Source: Rhodopirellula sp. (GTDB lineage Bacteria; Planctomycetota; Planctomycetia; Pirellulales; Pirellulaceae). From it: a DNA stretch of 35,569 nt. The stretch's first letter is position 1, and every line of letters begins with the position of its first letter. The translations under genes and the position numbers were made by a program. Under the pieces are notes generated by a model. The model ran no database searches, had not been told where the DNA came from, and saw only the letters and a program-made list of their open reading frames with translations. The DNA lies in NCBI GenBank assembly GCA_002698965.1, contig PAAT01000165.1:96835-132403 (forward strand). The letters run 5' to 3'. Of this stretch, positions 7,990-17,070 are shown in pieces.

Positions 7990-9144
7990 ATGGCAAAGAA
8001 AAAGGCAAAGAAACCAACACCTGCACAACAGGCACGCAAAGCCAAGTTGACTGCCAAAGATAAGAAGACGCTCAACGCCTTGGTAGGAATGGCCGATGGT
8101 GTTTTCAAGCAGGCAAGTCGCGGTCGGGCACCGTTTATTGAAGTTCCCTCACGCAGCCTTTCAAATGTGAAATATAGTCCCACCAAAAAGATCATTGAAA
8201 TGGGACGCTCCAAAAACAAACGTGAGCTATTCAACCTCTCACAAGCGCGAACCTATATGCAAACATTGCTGGTTGGCCGTGGCTGTAAAGAACTGATTGA
8301 ACAGGGTAAAACCACTAGCATTCGTGGTCTCTACTACTTGCTGAAACACACCATCGAAGGAACACGGGAAGAAACCTTCAATGATCAGGGTGATTGTGAC
8401 CCAGTGATCGAAGATGTCGAGGTGACACTCAATGCCCTTCGTGAAGAACTGCATGTTTATGCCTCCAACCGAGGCTCAATGGTTGGAAATATCCAGTTAA
8501 TCGACTCAGGCGATGAAATCGACTGCTCCCGAATGGGCTCAGGAGGCTATGCGATCCCTTCCATCGTCGAAGAAGAAGTAATGCAATTCGTGAAGTGTGA
8601 TGCTGATTTCATCCTACATGTCGAAAAAGATACTGTCTGGCGTCGTTTTAACGAAGACAAATTCTGGAAAGAACACAATTGCATTCTGACACATGGTAAT
8701 GGTCAGCCGCCTCGGGGAGTGCGGCGTCTGCTAAGTCGAATGCATAATGAGCTCGGACTACCAATTTACTGTTTGCTTGATAATGACCCTTGGGGGTATT
8801 ACATCTACAGTGTGATCAAACAAGGCTCCATCAATCTGGCATACGAATCGCGTCGGATGGCGATCCCCGGTGCAAAGTTTATCGGGATGCGAAGCCGTGA
8901 CTATGAACTATGTGAATTGAATCCGAGTGTCACAATCAAACTATCCGATAACGACATCAAACGAGCAAATCAAATTGCGAAATATCCGTGGTTTGAAAAG
9001 AAAAAACGCTGGCAGGCAGAAATCAAAAAAATGTTATCAAATGGTTTCAAGCTCGAAGTGGAAGCTTTGATTTCGAAAGACATCAGCTACGTTACTCAGG
9101 AATACGTTCCCGAACGACTGGCTCAAGGCAATTTTCTGGACTAG
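7990..9144 (+). CDS. top6A: DNA topoisomerase VI subunit A (Spo11-like)
   Basis: 384 residues: the DNA-cleaving subunit. A very basic N-terminus (MAKKKAKKP) leads to the winged-helix 5Y-CAP domain. By position in the R-x-x-Y-Y motif (IRGLYYLLKH) the catalytic tyrosine is Y116. The Toprim domain has E212 in HVEKDTVW, then D264 and D266 in DNDPWGYYI, the acidic residues that hold magnesium. Other family landmarks are present, such as the GNGQPPRGVRRLL loop (236-248). Length is normal for the family. An AAGG ribosome site lies about six bases before the ATG. Both subunits appear intact, so a working enzyme is likely. Topoisomerase VI is mainly archaeal and plant, and sporadic in bacteria. Confidence 0.95.
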   Translation: MAKKKAKKPTPAQQARKAKLTAKDKKTLNALVGMADGVFKQASRGRAPFIEVPSRSLSNVKYSPTKKIIEMGRSKNKRELFNLSQARTYMQTLLVGRGCKELIEQGKTTSIRGLYYLLKHTIEGTREETFNDQGDCDPVIEDVEVTLNALREELHVYASNRGSMVGNIQLIDSGDEIDCSRMGSGGYAIPSIVEEEVMQFVKCDADFILHVEKDTVWRRFNEDKFWKEHNCILTHGNGQPPRGVRRLLSRMHNELGLPIYCLLDNDPWGYYIYSVIKQGSINLAYESRRMAIPGAKFIGMRSRDYELCELNPSVTIKLSDNDIKRANQIAKYPWFEKKKRWQAEIKKMLSNGFKLEVEALISKDISYVTQEYVPERLAQGNFLD

Positions 9145-9157
9145 TCTGACAACCGTC

Positions 9158-9598
9158 GTGGATACTACTGAACCATCATACGATTTACGCCCGCTAACCA
9201 TCGCTGACTTCGAACTTGTCACGTCGCTTTGGCGCAGCACCGATGGTATGAGCCAATTGGAATCACCCGAAGAATTACAGACATTCCTCGACCGCAATCC
9301 CAACTGCAGTATTCTGGCCGAAGAAGATGATACCTTACTAGGGGCTATTCTCTGTGGGCATGATGGCCGACGCGGATATATGTATCATGCAGCAGTTTCG
9401 GCCTATGCACGTGGCCGGGGAGTAGGTCGAGCGATGGTTGAGCACTGTACCAGGCATCTCGCAACTCTTGGCATCCAGCGTGTCACCTTGTTCACCTTAA
9501 ACGACAACTGTCCGGCTAAAGAATTCTGGAAACATCTGGGGTTTCGACAGCGTGACGATATTATTCAGTTTGCGTTTGACCTCAAAAAGTTCGACTGA
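9158..9598 (+). CDS. GNAT-family N-acetyltransferase
   Basis: 146 residues, a single GNAT domain. The acetyl-CoA-binding motif A is visible as VSAYARGRGVGRAMVEH (R-x-x-G-x-G/A), followed by beta strands TLFTLNDN and the C-terminal AKEFWKHLGFRQRDD motif typical of YpeA/RimI-like small acetyltransferases. The start is GTG at 9158, 13 bases after the subunit A stop; no other early start is available in this frame. It is probably co-transcribed with the topoisomerase VI genes. The acceptor substrate cannot be deduced. Confidence 0.85.
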   Translation: MDTTEPSYDLRPLTIADFELVTSLWRSTDGMSQLESPEELQTFLDRNPNCSILAEEDDTLLGAILCGHDGRRGYMYHAAVSAYARGRGVGRAMVEHCTRHLATLGIQRVTLFTLNDNCPAKEFWKHLGFRQRDDIIQFAFDLKKFD

Positions 9599-9600
9599 GC

Positions 9601-10368
9601 ATGTCGCTATACGATTACCCTCGGTATTACGATTTGGTTTATGGCTCAGACTGGAGGGCCGAATTTGATTTTCTGACCGGCGTATTTGATAAACATGTCT
9701 GTGGGGAAATCAAACAACTACTCGAACCGGCTTGCGGTACGGGAAGGTTGATATTTCGTCTGCAACGTGCTGGCTTTCAGGTGGATGGGCTCGATCTCAA
9801 TAACAAGGCCGTTGACTACTGTAACCAACGTCTTGAAAGACATGGCTTGCAAGCGTCAGCGTGGGTCGGTGACATGACTAACTTTAAAGTAACATCTAAA
9901 TACTGTGCCGCCTTTAATACAATCAATAGCTTTCGGCATTTAGAACAGCACACTCAATCGCATAATCATCTTGCCTGTATGGCTAAAGCGATTCGAAAGG
10001 GTGGGATTTATATTCTAGGATTACATTTGAGCCCCAAGGCCGGAGAAGCAAGTGAAGAAGAATCCTGGATCGCTCGTCGCGGGCATCTCTGCGTCCAAAC
10101 CAGTATGTGGCTGGTCAATCGTAATTTGAAACAACGTTATGAACGTTTTCATATGCGATATGATATCTGGACGCCTACAAATCATGAGACGCTAAATGAC
10201 GAATTTAACTTTCGAACCTATACAAAAAAGCAGTTTGAAGAAGAACTACTCAAGGGAATCCCAGAGTTTGAAATCGCAGCGACTTATGATTTCAGCTATG
10301 ACCTGAATCACCCAATCGAGGTCGACGATCATTCCGAAGACGTCGTCTATATTCTTAAAAGGGTATAA
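9601..10368 (+). CDS. Class I SAM-dependent methyltransferase
   Basis: 255 residues, cytosolic. Motif I is LEPACGTGRLIFRLQRAGF (41-59), followed by the acidic end of strand 2 at VDGLDLN (D65), the residue that binds the SAM ribose. The motif IV region is less clear (AAFNTINSFRHL). The N-terminus MSLYDYPRYYDLVYG is typical of small-molecule methyltransferases of the Methyltransf_25 type. The ATG lies two bases after the stop of the GNAT gene, so the two are almost certainly co-transcribed. The substrate is unknown. Confidence 0.88.
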   Translation: MSLYDYPRYYDLVYGSDWRAEFDFLTGVFDKHVCGEIKQLLEPACGTGRLIFRLQRAGFQVDGLDLNNKAVDYCNQRLERHGLQASAWVGDMTNFKVTSKYCAAFNTINSFRHLEQHTQSHNHLACMAKAIRKGGIYILGLHLSPKAGEASEEESWIARRGHLCVQTSMWLVNRNLKQRYERFHMRYDIWTPTNHETLNDEFNFRTYTKKQFEEELLKGIPEFEIAATYDFSYDLNHPIEVDDHSEDVVYILKRV

Positions 10369-10414
10369 TTTCGAGTATCATTCCTACGCTTTTCAGCTTT
10401 CAAGGATAAACCTG

Positions 10415-12508
10415 ATGCGCCTCCCGATCCCGCTAATTGGCCTAGCATTACTGCTGGGTAGCCTGGAGTCTCCTATGAATTTACAGGCTAAAGAACCTGA
10501 CTTCGATGACATCTCTAGCTGGATACAACGTCAACTCGACTACACTGGCGACCCTGGCTTAGCGGTAGCTGTTGTCAAAGATGGTGAAATTGTATTTGCT
10601 AAAGGCTTTGGATGGGCAGACAAAGAAAACCGCCGCAAAGCGGATGAACACACCGCATACTCGATCGCTTCTATCTCCAAGCCGATCACGGCTACCGGTA
10701 TCCAGATACTTGCCCAGGCCGGAAAGATCGATATCGATCAACCAGCCAACAAATATCTAGGTCAGGCTAAAATCCGTAATCCATTTGGCGAAGGTGATGA
10801 GATTAGTGTTCGCCAACTACTAAATCATACTTCAGGTTTAGGACTTCATTATCAATTCTATTACCAAACTGACCGATATCCTGTTCCAAGTCGAGACACC
10901 ACGATTAGAAATTATGGAATTGCCACACGTAAACCAGGTGAGACATATTACTACTGTAATCTTGGTTATGGAATTCTGGACTACATTATTGCTCGCAGGT
11001 CAGGAAAAGCTTATTCCCAATTTATGCAACAATCACTGTTTGATTCCATTGGAATGAAGCATAGTTTTATTGGCTTGCCCACCAAGAAACAAAACAACGT
11101 AGCCGTACGATATAACCGACAAGGTAATGTAATTCCTCTTTATGAGTTTGATCATGATGGCGGCTCGGCAGTCTATGCGTCAGCACATGATCTCGCTCTC
11201 TTTGCTTTGCTCCACCTGGGAGATGCATTTCAGGAAGTACTGAGCCCCGGACATATACAACAAATGAAAGAGCCTACCGGGGAAATCGGGCCGGGTAGCG
11301 GTTATGGAATGGGTTGGCGAATGGACAAGGGAGACTATCAAATTGTAAGTCATACCGGAGGTATGCCGGGGGTCGCTACCAGACTGTCACTTGTACCAGA
11401 ACATCACTTGGCCGTCGTTTCTCTGAGTAATAAAGAAAGTAACCTGCCGCATCAGGTCGTGAAGAAAATCCTTTCTGAAATGCTGGAAGATTATCCGTAC
11501 GATCGCCCAAATCTACTCTTGCCTGCACGCCGCAAAAGCATACCTGCTTTTGAAGCCGACGACGACTTCATTGGAACCTGGAGTGGCCGCATAGAAACCT
11601 ATGAAGGTCCTCGCCAGTTACAACTTTGGATTGGCCGGGATGGCGATTGTCGGGCCAGAATTGAAGGTCAGCTTGTGACCGTCATCACCAACCCTGGATT
11701 GAATGGCGGAATCCTCAGCGGGATATTCAGTGGAGATTTACAAACTTCTGATACATCACGCGTGAAGCATCTGCTGCGACTCCGTTTGCAATGTAAGGGC
11801 AACGAGTTGGTGGGAGCTATTGAGGCTGTGACCAATATGAATACGCAGTGGATTCAAGGTGAACGAGTGATTCCGCGAGCATACTATGGCCTAAGTCATT
11901 ACACCAAACTGAAACGTGTCTCTGCTATAGGAAGCCAACAGACACTGTTCAATGGTAAGGATTTAGACGGCTGGGAAATGGTGAAAGCCTATGATTTTAA
12001 AAATCACGGACCTATTAAAGTGGAAGAAGGGGTATTAAAGCTTGGCAAGGGCAGCCCGGCGTCCGGAATTCGCATCCAAGGAGCGTTTCCCCGAATGAAC
12101 TATGAGGTCGAGTTTGAAGCTCGTCGTGTTGAAGGTACTGATTTCTTCTGCGGACTAACCTTTCCTATTAATGATTCTTATTGCACTCTGATCATTGGTG
12201 GTTGGGGAGGCGGGGTCGTGGGACTTTCGAACATTGATACGATGGCGGCCGTTGAAAACGAGACGACCCGTTATCTCGAAGTGAAGGATAAGCGTTGGTA
12301 TAAGGTAGCGTTGACTGTAAGTGATGAGCAAATCCAGGTTTGGATTGACAATCTAGAGTACGCCAATGTCAAAACAAAAGAGCATAAGTTTGACATTTGG
12401 TGGGAACAGGAGCCCGCCAGGCCCTTCGGTTTTGTCAGTTGGAACACTGGGGCAGAATTCAGAAACATCTTCATTAAACCAATTGCGCCCTATTTAATCG
12501 GAAAGTAG
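10415..12508 (+). CDS. Secreted serine hydrolase (beta-lactamase/PBP4-like) fused to a DUF1080 domain
   Basis: 697 residues with a signal peptide (MRLPIPLIGLALLLGSLESPMNLQA). Residues about 30-360 are a class C beta-lactamase / serine hydrolase domain: S86-x-x-K89 (SISK), Y180-C-N182 and H313-T-G-G. Residues about 380-490 form a beta-rich linker. Residues about 508-690 are a DUF1080 (3-keto-disaccharide hydrolase, LamG-like) domain, beginning LFNGKDLDGWEMVKA and ending EFRNIFIKPI. The serine domain may act as an esterase or peptidase. The DUF1080 domain may cleave oxidised glycosides or bind sugars. Start: AAGGA eight bases before the ATG. The gene stands alone, 46 bases after the methyltransferase stop. 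Confidence 0.87.
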   Translation: MRLPIPLIGLALLLGSLESPMNLQAKEPDFDDISSWIQRQLDYTGDPGLAVAVVKDGEIVFAKGFGWADKENRRKADEHTAYSIASISKPITATGIQILAQAGKIDIDQPANKYLGQAKIRNPFGEGDEISVRQLLNHTSGLGLHYQFYYQTDRYPVPSRDTTIRNYGIATRKPGETYYYCNLGYGILDYIIARRSGKAYSQFMQQSLFDSIGMKHSFIGLPTKKQNNVAVRYNRQGNVIPLYEFDHDGGSAVYASAHDLALFALLHLGDAFQEVLSPGHIQQMKEPTGEIGPGSGYGMGWRMDKGDYQIVSHTGGMPGVATRLSLVPEHHLAVVSLSNKESNLPHQVVKKILSEMLEDYPYDRPNLLLPARRKSIPAFEADDDFIGTWSGRIETYEGPRQLQLWIGRDGDCRARIEGQLVTVITNPGLNGGILSGIFSGDLQTSDTSRVKHLLRLRLQCKGNELVGAIEAVTNMNTQWIQGERVIPRAYYGLSHYTKLKRVSAIGSQQTLFNGKDLDGWEMVKAYDFKNHGPIKVEEGVLKLGKGSPASGIRIQGAFPRMNYEVEFEARRVEGTDFFCGLTFPINDSYCTLIIGGWGGGVVGLSNIDTMAAVENETTRYLEVKDKRWYKVALTVSDEQIQVWIDNLEYANVKTKEHKFDIWWEQEPARPFGFVSWNTGAEFRNIFIKPIAPYLIGK

Positions 12509-12632
12509 CTCTCGTCAAACGTCACATGGTGTCACTGGAGGAACCATTTGTTTGTCGTGTATTTATTTCTTCGCCATAATCATCTTCAGATGCTCTAAGG
12601 TTCATTCAGCAAGTTCATGAAAGAACCTGATT

Positions 12633-13586
12633 ATGATCCACCATTTAGGGCCCCTTGTTCGTCGGGGTGAAATAACGATTTCTCAACATGACCGATTCAA
12701 AGGTTGGCTGCAACTGTTTGGTCAAGAGACTCCAATTCGAATCGAATTAGACTCGGAGAAGCCATCTGGCATGGCCGGATGTCGGTTTGCATTTCAACCC
12801 GACGCCACTTGGAAGCCAAAAAATAAGGACCTCCCATCCGTCCCATCTATCCAGTTCGGAAAGCTGGTTGCCCTACGACTCGAAAATGTCGCTCCCGCCA
12901 GCTGCACCCAAAACGATATCCCCTCCAAAATCGAAGGTGACTACCAATGTAATTTTCAGTTCGCCTGGGAGACGGAAGGTGAAATCATGAATATCTCTAT
13001 CAATCCCGCGAGCCTAAAAATGCATTGGGCCGACGCCTCGCTGGGGGAAACTGAAAACCTACCCGAGGCATTATTTCCTGCAACCCTAGGTAATTTTATC
13101 AACGGACGCATTGAAAAAATTGACCAAGCCTTTGGCGATAACCTTGGCGAGTTGCTAATCTCGGTCAAAATGCCAACAGAATCGCAACTCGAAGATCTGG
13201 CAAATCTGCAGATACAAACCAAAGTGCCTCGGATTGAGCACGGGGCTGGTAATAAGATGATCGAATTCATCAAAGAGATCAGTGAGCAGGATAAAAACAT
13301 CCTCATCAGAGAGCTCTTAGAGCCTCCCATTCAGACGCCTGCTGCTGAAGACATGAGTAACTCCGAGTTGCAGGATAAAGTTGTTGAAATCCTTGGAAGG
13401 CTGAGTGTGCTGGGGATCGAGTTCAAACGATGTGAACACTTTGACGATAAGATGCTTTATGAATGGCTAGTCAATAAAGTCATTCCCTGGGAAAAGGTGC
13501 ATCCTGAATTGCATCAGTATCAAATGAGTCGGCTCTTTGATACCAGCCTCTGGTGCGAGGCATGTGGAATCTATCAACAGATATGA
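12633..13586 (+). CDS. Conserved-looking protein of unknown function
   Basis: 317 residues, no signal peptide or membrane segment. I do not recognise the N-terminal ~200 residues, which look beta-rich with short charged loops. The C-terminal ~80 residues (from about SNSELQDKVVEILGRLSVL) resemble a short helical module seen in many bacterial hypothetical proteins: E-L-x-x-K-L...LA.LGV....H.D/S-D-x-x-L-Y-x-W-L. The protein ends in a C-E-A-C pair that could bind metal. Start ATG 12633 has no clear ribosome site. The 124 bases before it contain no other feature that I can support. It converges on the DUF1080 gene. Confidence 0.6.
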   Translation: MIHHLGPLVRRGEITISQHDRFKGWLQLFGQETPIRIELDSEKPSGMAGCRFAFQPDATWKPKNKDLPSVPSIQFGKLVALRLENVAPASCTQNDIPSKIEGDYQCNFQFAWETEGEIMNISINPASLKMHWADASLGETENLPEALFPATLGNFINGRIEKIDQAFGDNLGELLISVKMPTESQLEDLANLQIQTKVPRIEHGAGNKMIEFIKEISEQDKNILIRELLEPPIQTPAAEDMSNSELQDKVVEILGRLSVLGIEFKRCEHFDDKMLYEWLVNKVIPWEKVHPELHQYQMSRLFDTSLWCEACGIYQQI

Positions 13587-13602
13587 ATACCAGGCAATAA
13601 AA

Positions 13603-13632
13603 AACCCCGCAGGGCAGTGGCCTTACGGGGTT
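13603..13632 (-). terminator. Intrinsic terminator of the DUF1080 gene
   Basis: On the minus strand, AACCCCG (13632-13626) pairs with CGGGGTT (13609-13603), and a run of T's follows (CGGGGTTTTTTATTG). It lies 25 bases after the DUF1080 stop. The same hairpin follows the plus-strand unknown gene, but there no T-run follows, so it is mainly a minus-strand terminator. Confidence 0.8.
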
Positions 13633-13657
13633 CTGGAGCAATAAAAATCTAACGCTT

Positions 13658-14665
13658 CTACTTCTTCACTGCCCAGACATTGCGGAAGACAACTGGGTTT
13701 CCATGCCCTTGCAGATACAGGATTTCAGGATCCGGGCCTTCTTTGGCCTTACCAGGTGTACCATGAGTCAGTTCCAGATCATCATGGATCACTACACCGT
13801 TATGCTTGATCGTCACACGAGCGTTTTTGACCTTTTTACCGTCGGCATCATAACGGGCCGCCGTGAAGTCTACATCGTAAGTCTGCCATACAAGTGGTGG
13901 TAAAGCCATGTTCACGATCGGTTCTGCGATGGAGTAAATACCGCCGCACTCATTGTTCTTACCCTCGAGCCCGAAGGAATCCAAGATCTGGCATTCGTAT
14001 CTCCCCTGCACATACATACCACTATTACCTCGGCCTTGCCCGCGGGCGTACGGCATGAATGGCGTTCGGAACTCCAGATGCAGCACATGATCCTGAAATT
14101 TTTCTTTGGACTCTACGTCATGACGTAGTAATTTTTCTAAAACAATCTGACCGCGTGTCCAGTTTTCAGCTGATTTAGCCGTGCCATCAAATAAAACCAC
14201 TGCCGCCTTAGGAGGCTTCGCGCCCATTGTGGTACTTTGGCGATGTACTTTCTTCATTTCAGCGACAATCGTATCACCTTCGACCGCCATCAGCTTGCCA
14301 TCTTTGATTGTTGCCACGGCAGTCCCTTCACCATCTTCTAATTTGAAAACAACCTGCCCACTCGCATTTAATTCGCCGTCAACATATTCAGTTTTGTCAC
14401 CTCGCTTCCAACCGGCGCCAGGCAGGCCACCTGTAAAGGAAACAGCCCGGAATTTACCGTCACCCATTGCGATGATTTGCAAACCGATCTTCGTCTTTTC
14501 GCCATCTTCAATAAAATCACCAACATACTCGCCCTGAATTTGATAATCCAAAACCTTAGCGGCTTCTGTCGGGTCAATCCACTCTTTCTTTTCTTGTGCC
14601 TGAACAGACACGACACTTGACAAGGCAAAAGCCATAGCAAGTGTGAATACAACCATTTTTTTCAT
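13658..14665 (-). CDS. Secreted DUF1080 (3-keto-disaccharide hydrolase) protein
   Basis: 335 residues. Signal peptide MKKMVVFTLAMAFALSSVVSVQA, cleavage probably before QEKK. Residues about 25-155 are a small beta domain (YVGDFIEDGEKTKIGLQI...). Residues about 165-335 are the DUF1080 concanavalin-like domain, with VVLFDGTAKSAENW at its start, GNSGMYVQGRYECQILDSFG in the middle and FRNVWAVKK at the end. Family members act on 3-keto sugars after oxidation of glycosides. The GNSGMY.QG.YE.QILDS motif is well kept. An AAGGAAG ribosome site precedes the ATG. The gene lies 55 bases after the tandem hydrolase gene on the same strand and has its own terminator, so the two may form one unit. Confidence 0.9.
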   Translation of the reverse strand: MKKMVVFTLAMAFALSSVVSVQAQEKKEWIDPTEAAKVLDYQIQGEYVGDFIEDGEKTKIGLQIIAMGDGKFRAVSFTGGLPGAGWKRGDKTEYVDGELNASGQVVFKLEDGEGTAVATIKDGKLMAVEGDTIVAEMKKVHRQSTTMGAKPPKAAVVLFDGTAKSAENWTRGQIVLEKLLRHDVESKEKFQDHVLHLEFRTPFMPYARGQGRGNSGMYVQGRYECQILDSFGLEGKNNECGGIYSIAEPIVNMALPPLVWQTYDVDFTAARYDADGKKVKNARVTIKHNGVVIHDDLELTHGTPGKAKEGPDPEILYLQGHGNPVVFRNVWAVKK

Positions 14666-14720
14666 GATCTAATGCTTCCTTTGAAAATATTTATTCACTT
14701 CCTGGTCGGCATTGACTGTC

Positions 14721-16997
14721 TTACTCGTCCAGTTCCGGCCAGTTTAGGTGCTTGTGTAAAAACTTAAATGTACCAACCCCATTGATCTTATGCGGACCAT
14801 CAAACCATTCAATTTCGGTTTGATCCTGTAATTTCAACAAGCCCTGATACATGAACCTTACCCGGCCAAACTCATACCCGACCCATTGATCCTTACCGAC
14901 ACCATCAAAGTGACCACGCTCCACCATAAAAGGACGAGGACAAATGAGGTATGCCATCTCAGCGTAGTTAAATGTTCCCCCTAGATTCCATTCAAAGATC
15001 TCATATTCGCCGGTAAACATATAACTGAAGTTGTGTTGGGTGGTTGCATTTTTGAAAACCCACTCGTTGAAGTCTGCCGAGCAAATACTGAGACAATAAT
15101 CCGTAACTAACGGTGGAATACGCATGGCACTCTTGCCACCGTAGGAGAGGCCGTAGAAGGCGATACGATTTCCATCGACATTCTGAAGCGACTTAAGCCA
15201 ATTCACAATTTGCTGATGTTGAGGAACGATGGTCGAGAACAATGTCTTACGTTGCGGATAGCTCTTACGCTGTAAAGTTCTGAAGCGGTCTTTGAAAATA
15301 TAAAGATTCTGAGGCGCGAAAGTAATGAATCCTCGTTCCGCCAATTTGGTTGCGAAAGCAGAGTAATACTGAGAAGACTGCTCACCAATTACATCCTGAG
15401 GACGACCTTCCAGTCCGTGCTGACAAACAACAACGGGGCGTTGCTCATCTTCCCCAATCCCTTTTGGAATAGTTATCAATCCATAGGCAATCACATCTTC
15501 AAATACATCCAAAACAACTTCATAACGTGTCCACTTATCAGACTCTTCCACAAAACGAGTTCGAGGATTCATCACCTTTAGTGGAAGTTCAAAATGGCCG
15601 ATCGTTTCATGTTTAAAATATTCCCGGTACGGTTCGATCGTTTTTTCGTAAGCTTCGACACTACTTGTATCCAGATCTTTGAAAAAGTCCTGTCGAATGG
15701 AAAGACTTTTTGTCAGGAGCCATTGAGTATGTGCTTCAATCTCATGTGCCTGTGCTACTTCACGAGCATTCACATCTGTCGGTTTCGTACTCAGTTTTGG
15801 TGCTGTTCCGACCGCTACAATACCTGCCTCGATAGAAATGGCCGAAGCGACGGCGTCCAATGCTGACGTAGTAGCAAAGCCTCCGTGCCCGTCACCACTA
15901 ATAAATAGCTCAATACGGGTCAGATCTTCGCTGCCAATTAAGTCCTTTGCACGCTGAACTTCCGCCGCAACAACTTTTGGTTCCGGAGTATCCAGCACAG
16001 CTGGAGCTCCACCTTCACTCTTCAATTCAAACTCAGGCCCCTTAGCCGCCTCAATCACCAAATGGCGTGGAGCAACCAATGAGGCTAATTCGGCATCCCC
16101 AAATTGATCCAGGAACGCATGTACATTTCTACTGACAGGCTCCGACCACATCTCCTGGCGGGAATCAAAATAACCACTCACCATGGCCGCGTCGATTCGG
16201 GTATCTAATGCCGCACTGTAGAGTGCGAGCAAGCCCCCTTCCCCGTAGCCGGCAACCGCCACATTGGGCCCTTCTTCGGAACGAGCCTTACACCAATCCA
16301 CGACAGCCAAAACCTTTTGGATTTCAAAGCCAATTAAATGTCGGCCCAACTCAAAGCTGCTGCGATATAAGAATTCGCGAGTCGTCATCTTGGCTCGATT
16401 GTTACGTGGACCATATCGACGACTAATAATGGCTGGAACAACGACGGTAAATCCACTCTCAGCAAACCGTCGTGCAAATTGCTGCTCGGCTGGAATACCT
16501 TCCGCTAAACCACTGATCATTTCCGGGGTTTGGTCAGCGTCCGGAATGGCAATCACATAGGCCCCGTTCGGCTTAGCCGGCTTTAGTAGCAAACCGATCC
16601 CGTTGATGTCCCGAACGGCCGGCCAACGTACGTTATAAGCGGTAAACAAATCACTCTTCGCAGCTTCTACTGGGCCGTCTGTTCGAGCAATAATATCGAG
16701 GTCGGTGAATGACTTCCGTTCGTCCACAACACCTGTGATTTCCGCCAGTCGTTCACGATTGGGTGCCACAGACTTGACGTACGCCTCTGCGGAACTGCTG
16801 TCACGATTCCAATATCGTGCCCGAGCGTCCATCGTTGACTCAAGCTGACGCAATAAAAAACGATCAACACCATCCACCAGATGGGATGCAATATCACCTT
16901 CCAGAGTTAACGGTTTAGTGCCTGGTAACTGCTGTGCATTAGTGACATCCACCACCAAGAGTTGGGCGGCAAGATAAAGCATAATCAATCTGGTCAT
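14721..16997 (-). CDS. Secreted tandem alpha/beta hydrolase, first domain without nucleophile
   Basis: 758 residues. Signal peptide about 1-21 (MTRLIMLYLAAQLLVVDVTNA). Two alpha/beta hydrolase domains follow. In the first (about 95-395) the nucleophile elbow reads G250-Y-G252-E-G-G: the usual Ser of GxSxG is Gly (codon GGG at 16244-16242), although a late His (GDGHGG, H371) remains. The second (about 490-758) has an intact elbow G616-L-S618-Y-G-G, a candidate acid D698 (GHFDG) and H736 (GPHKI). This half resembles acetyl-xylan-esterase / abhydrolase_7 proteins. I infer an exported carbohydrate esterase with catalysis only in the C-terminal domain. The dead domain may help binding or folding. 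It lies upstream of, and probably with, the DUF1080 gene. Confidence 0.8.
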   Translation of the reverse strand: MTRLIMLYLAAQLLVVDVTNAQQLPGTKPLTLEGDIASHLVDGVDRFLLRQLESTMDARARYWNRDSSSAEAYVKSVAPNRERLAEITGVVDERKSFTDLDIIARTDGPVEAAKSDLFTAYNVRWPAVRDINGIGLLLKPAKPNGAYVIAIPDADQTPEMISGLAEGIPAEQQFARRFAESGFTVVVPAIISRRYGPRNNRAKMTTREFLYRSSFELGRHLIGFEIQKVLAVVDWCKARSEEGPNVAVAGYGEGGLLALYSAALDTRIDAAMVSGYFDSRQEMWSEPVSRNVHAFLDQFGDAELASLVAPRHLVIEAAKGPEFELKSEGGAPAVLDTPEPKVVAAEVQRAKDLIGSEDLTRIELFISGDGHGGFATTSALDAVASAISIEAGIVAVGTAPKLSTKPTDVNAREVAQAHEIEAHTQWLLTKSLSIRQDFFKDLDTSSVEAYEKTIEPYREYFKHETIGHFELPLKVMNPRTRFVEESDKWTRYEVVLDVFEDVIAYGLITIPKGIGEDEQRPVVVCQHGLEGRPQDVIGEQSSQYYSAFATKLAERGFITFAPQNLYIFKDRFRTLQRKSYPQRKTLFSTIVPQHQQIVNWLKSLQNVDGNRIAFYGLSYGGKSAMRIPPLVTDYCLSICSADFNEWVFKNATTQHNFSYMFTGEYEIFEWNLGGTFNYAEMAYLICPRPFMVERGHFDGVGKDQWVGYEFGRVRFMYQGLLKLQDQTEIEWFDGPHKINGVGTFKFLHKHLNWPELDE

Positions 16998-17070
16998 CGT
17001 AATTACTCAATGAATGGTTAAACGTGTAGTTACTACTGATTCTAAAGCGTAAACCAGAGGTAATCAAAAA

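Noticed and set aside
12617..12670. 17-codon open frame (MKEPDYDPPF...) before the unknown gene
   Set aside because: It is very short, has no ribosome site and overlaps the start of the larger gene; there is no evidence for a leader peptide.
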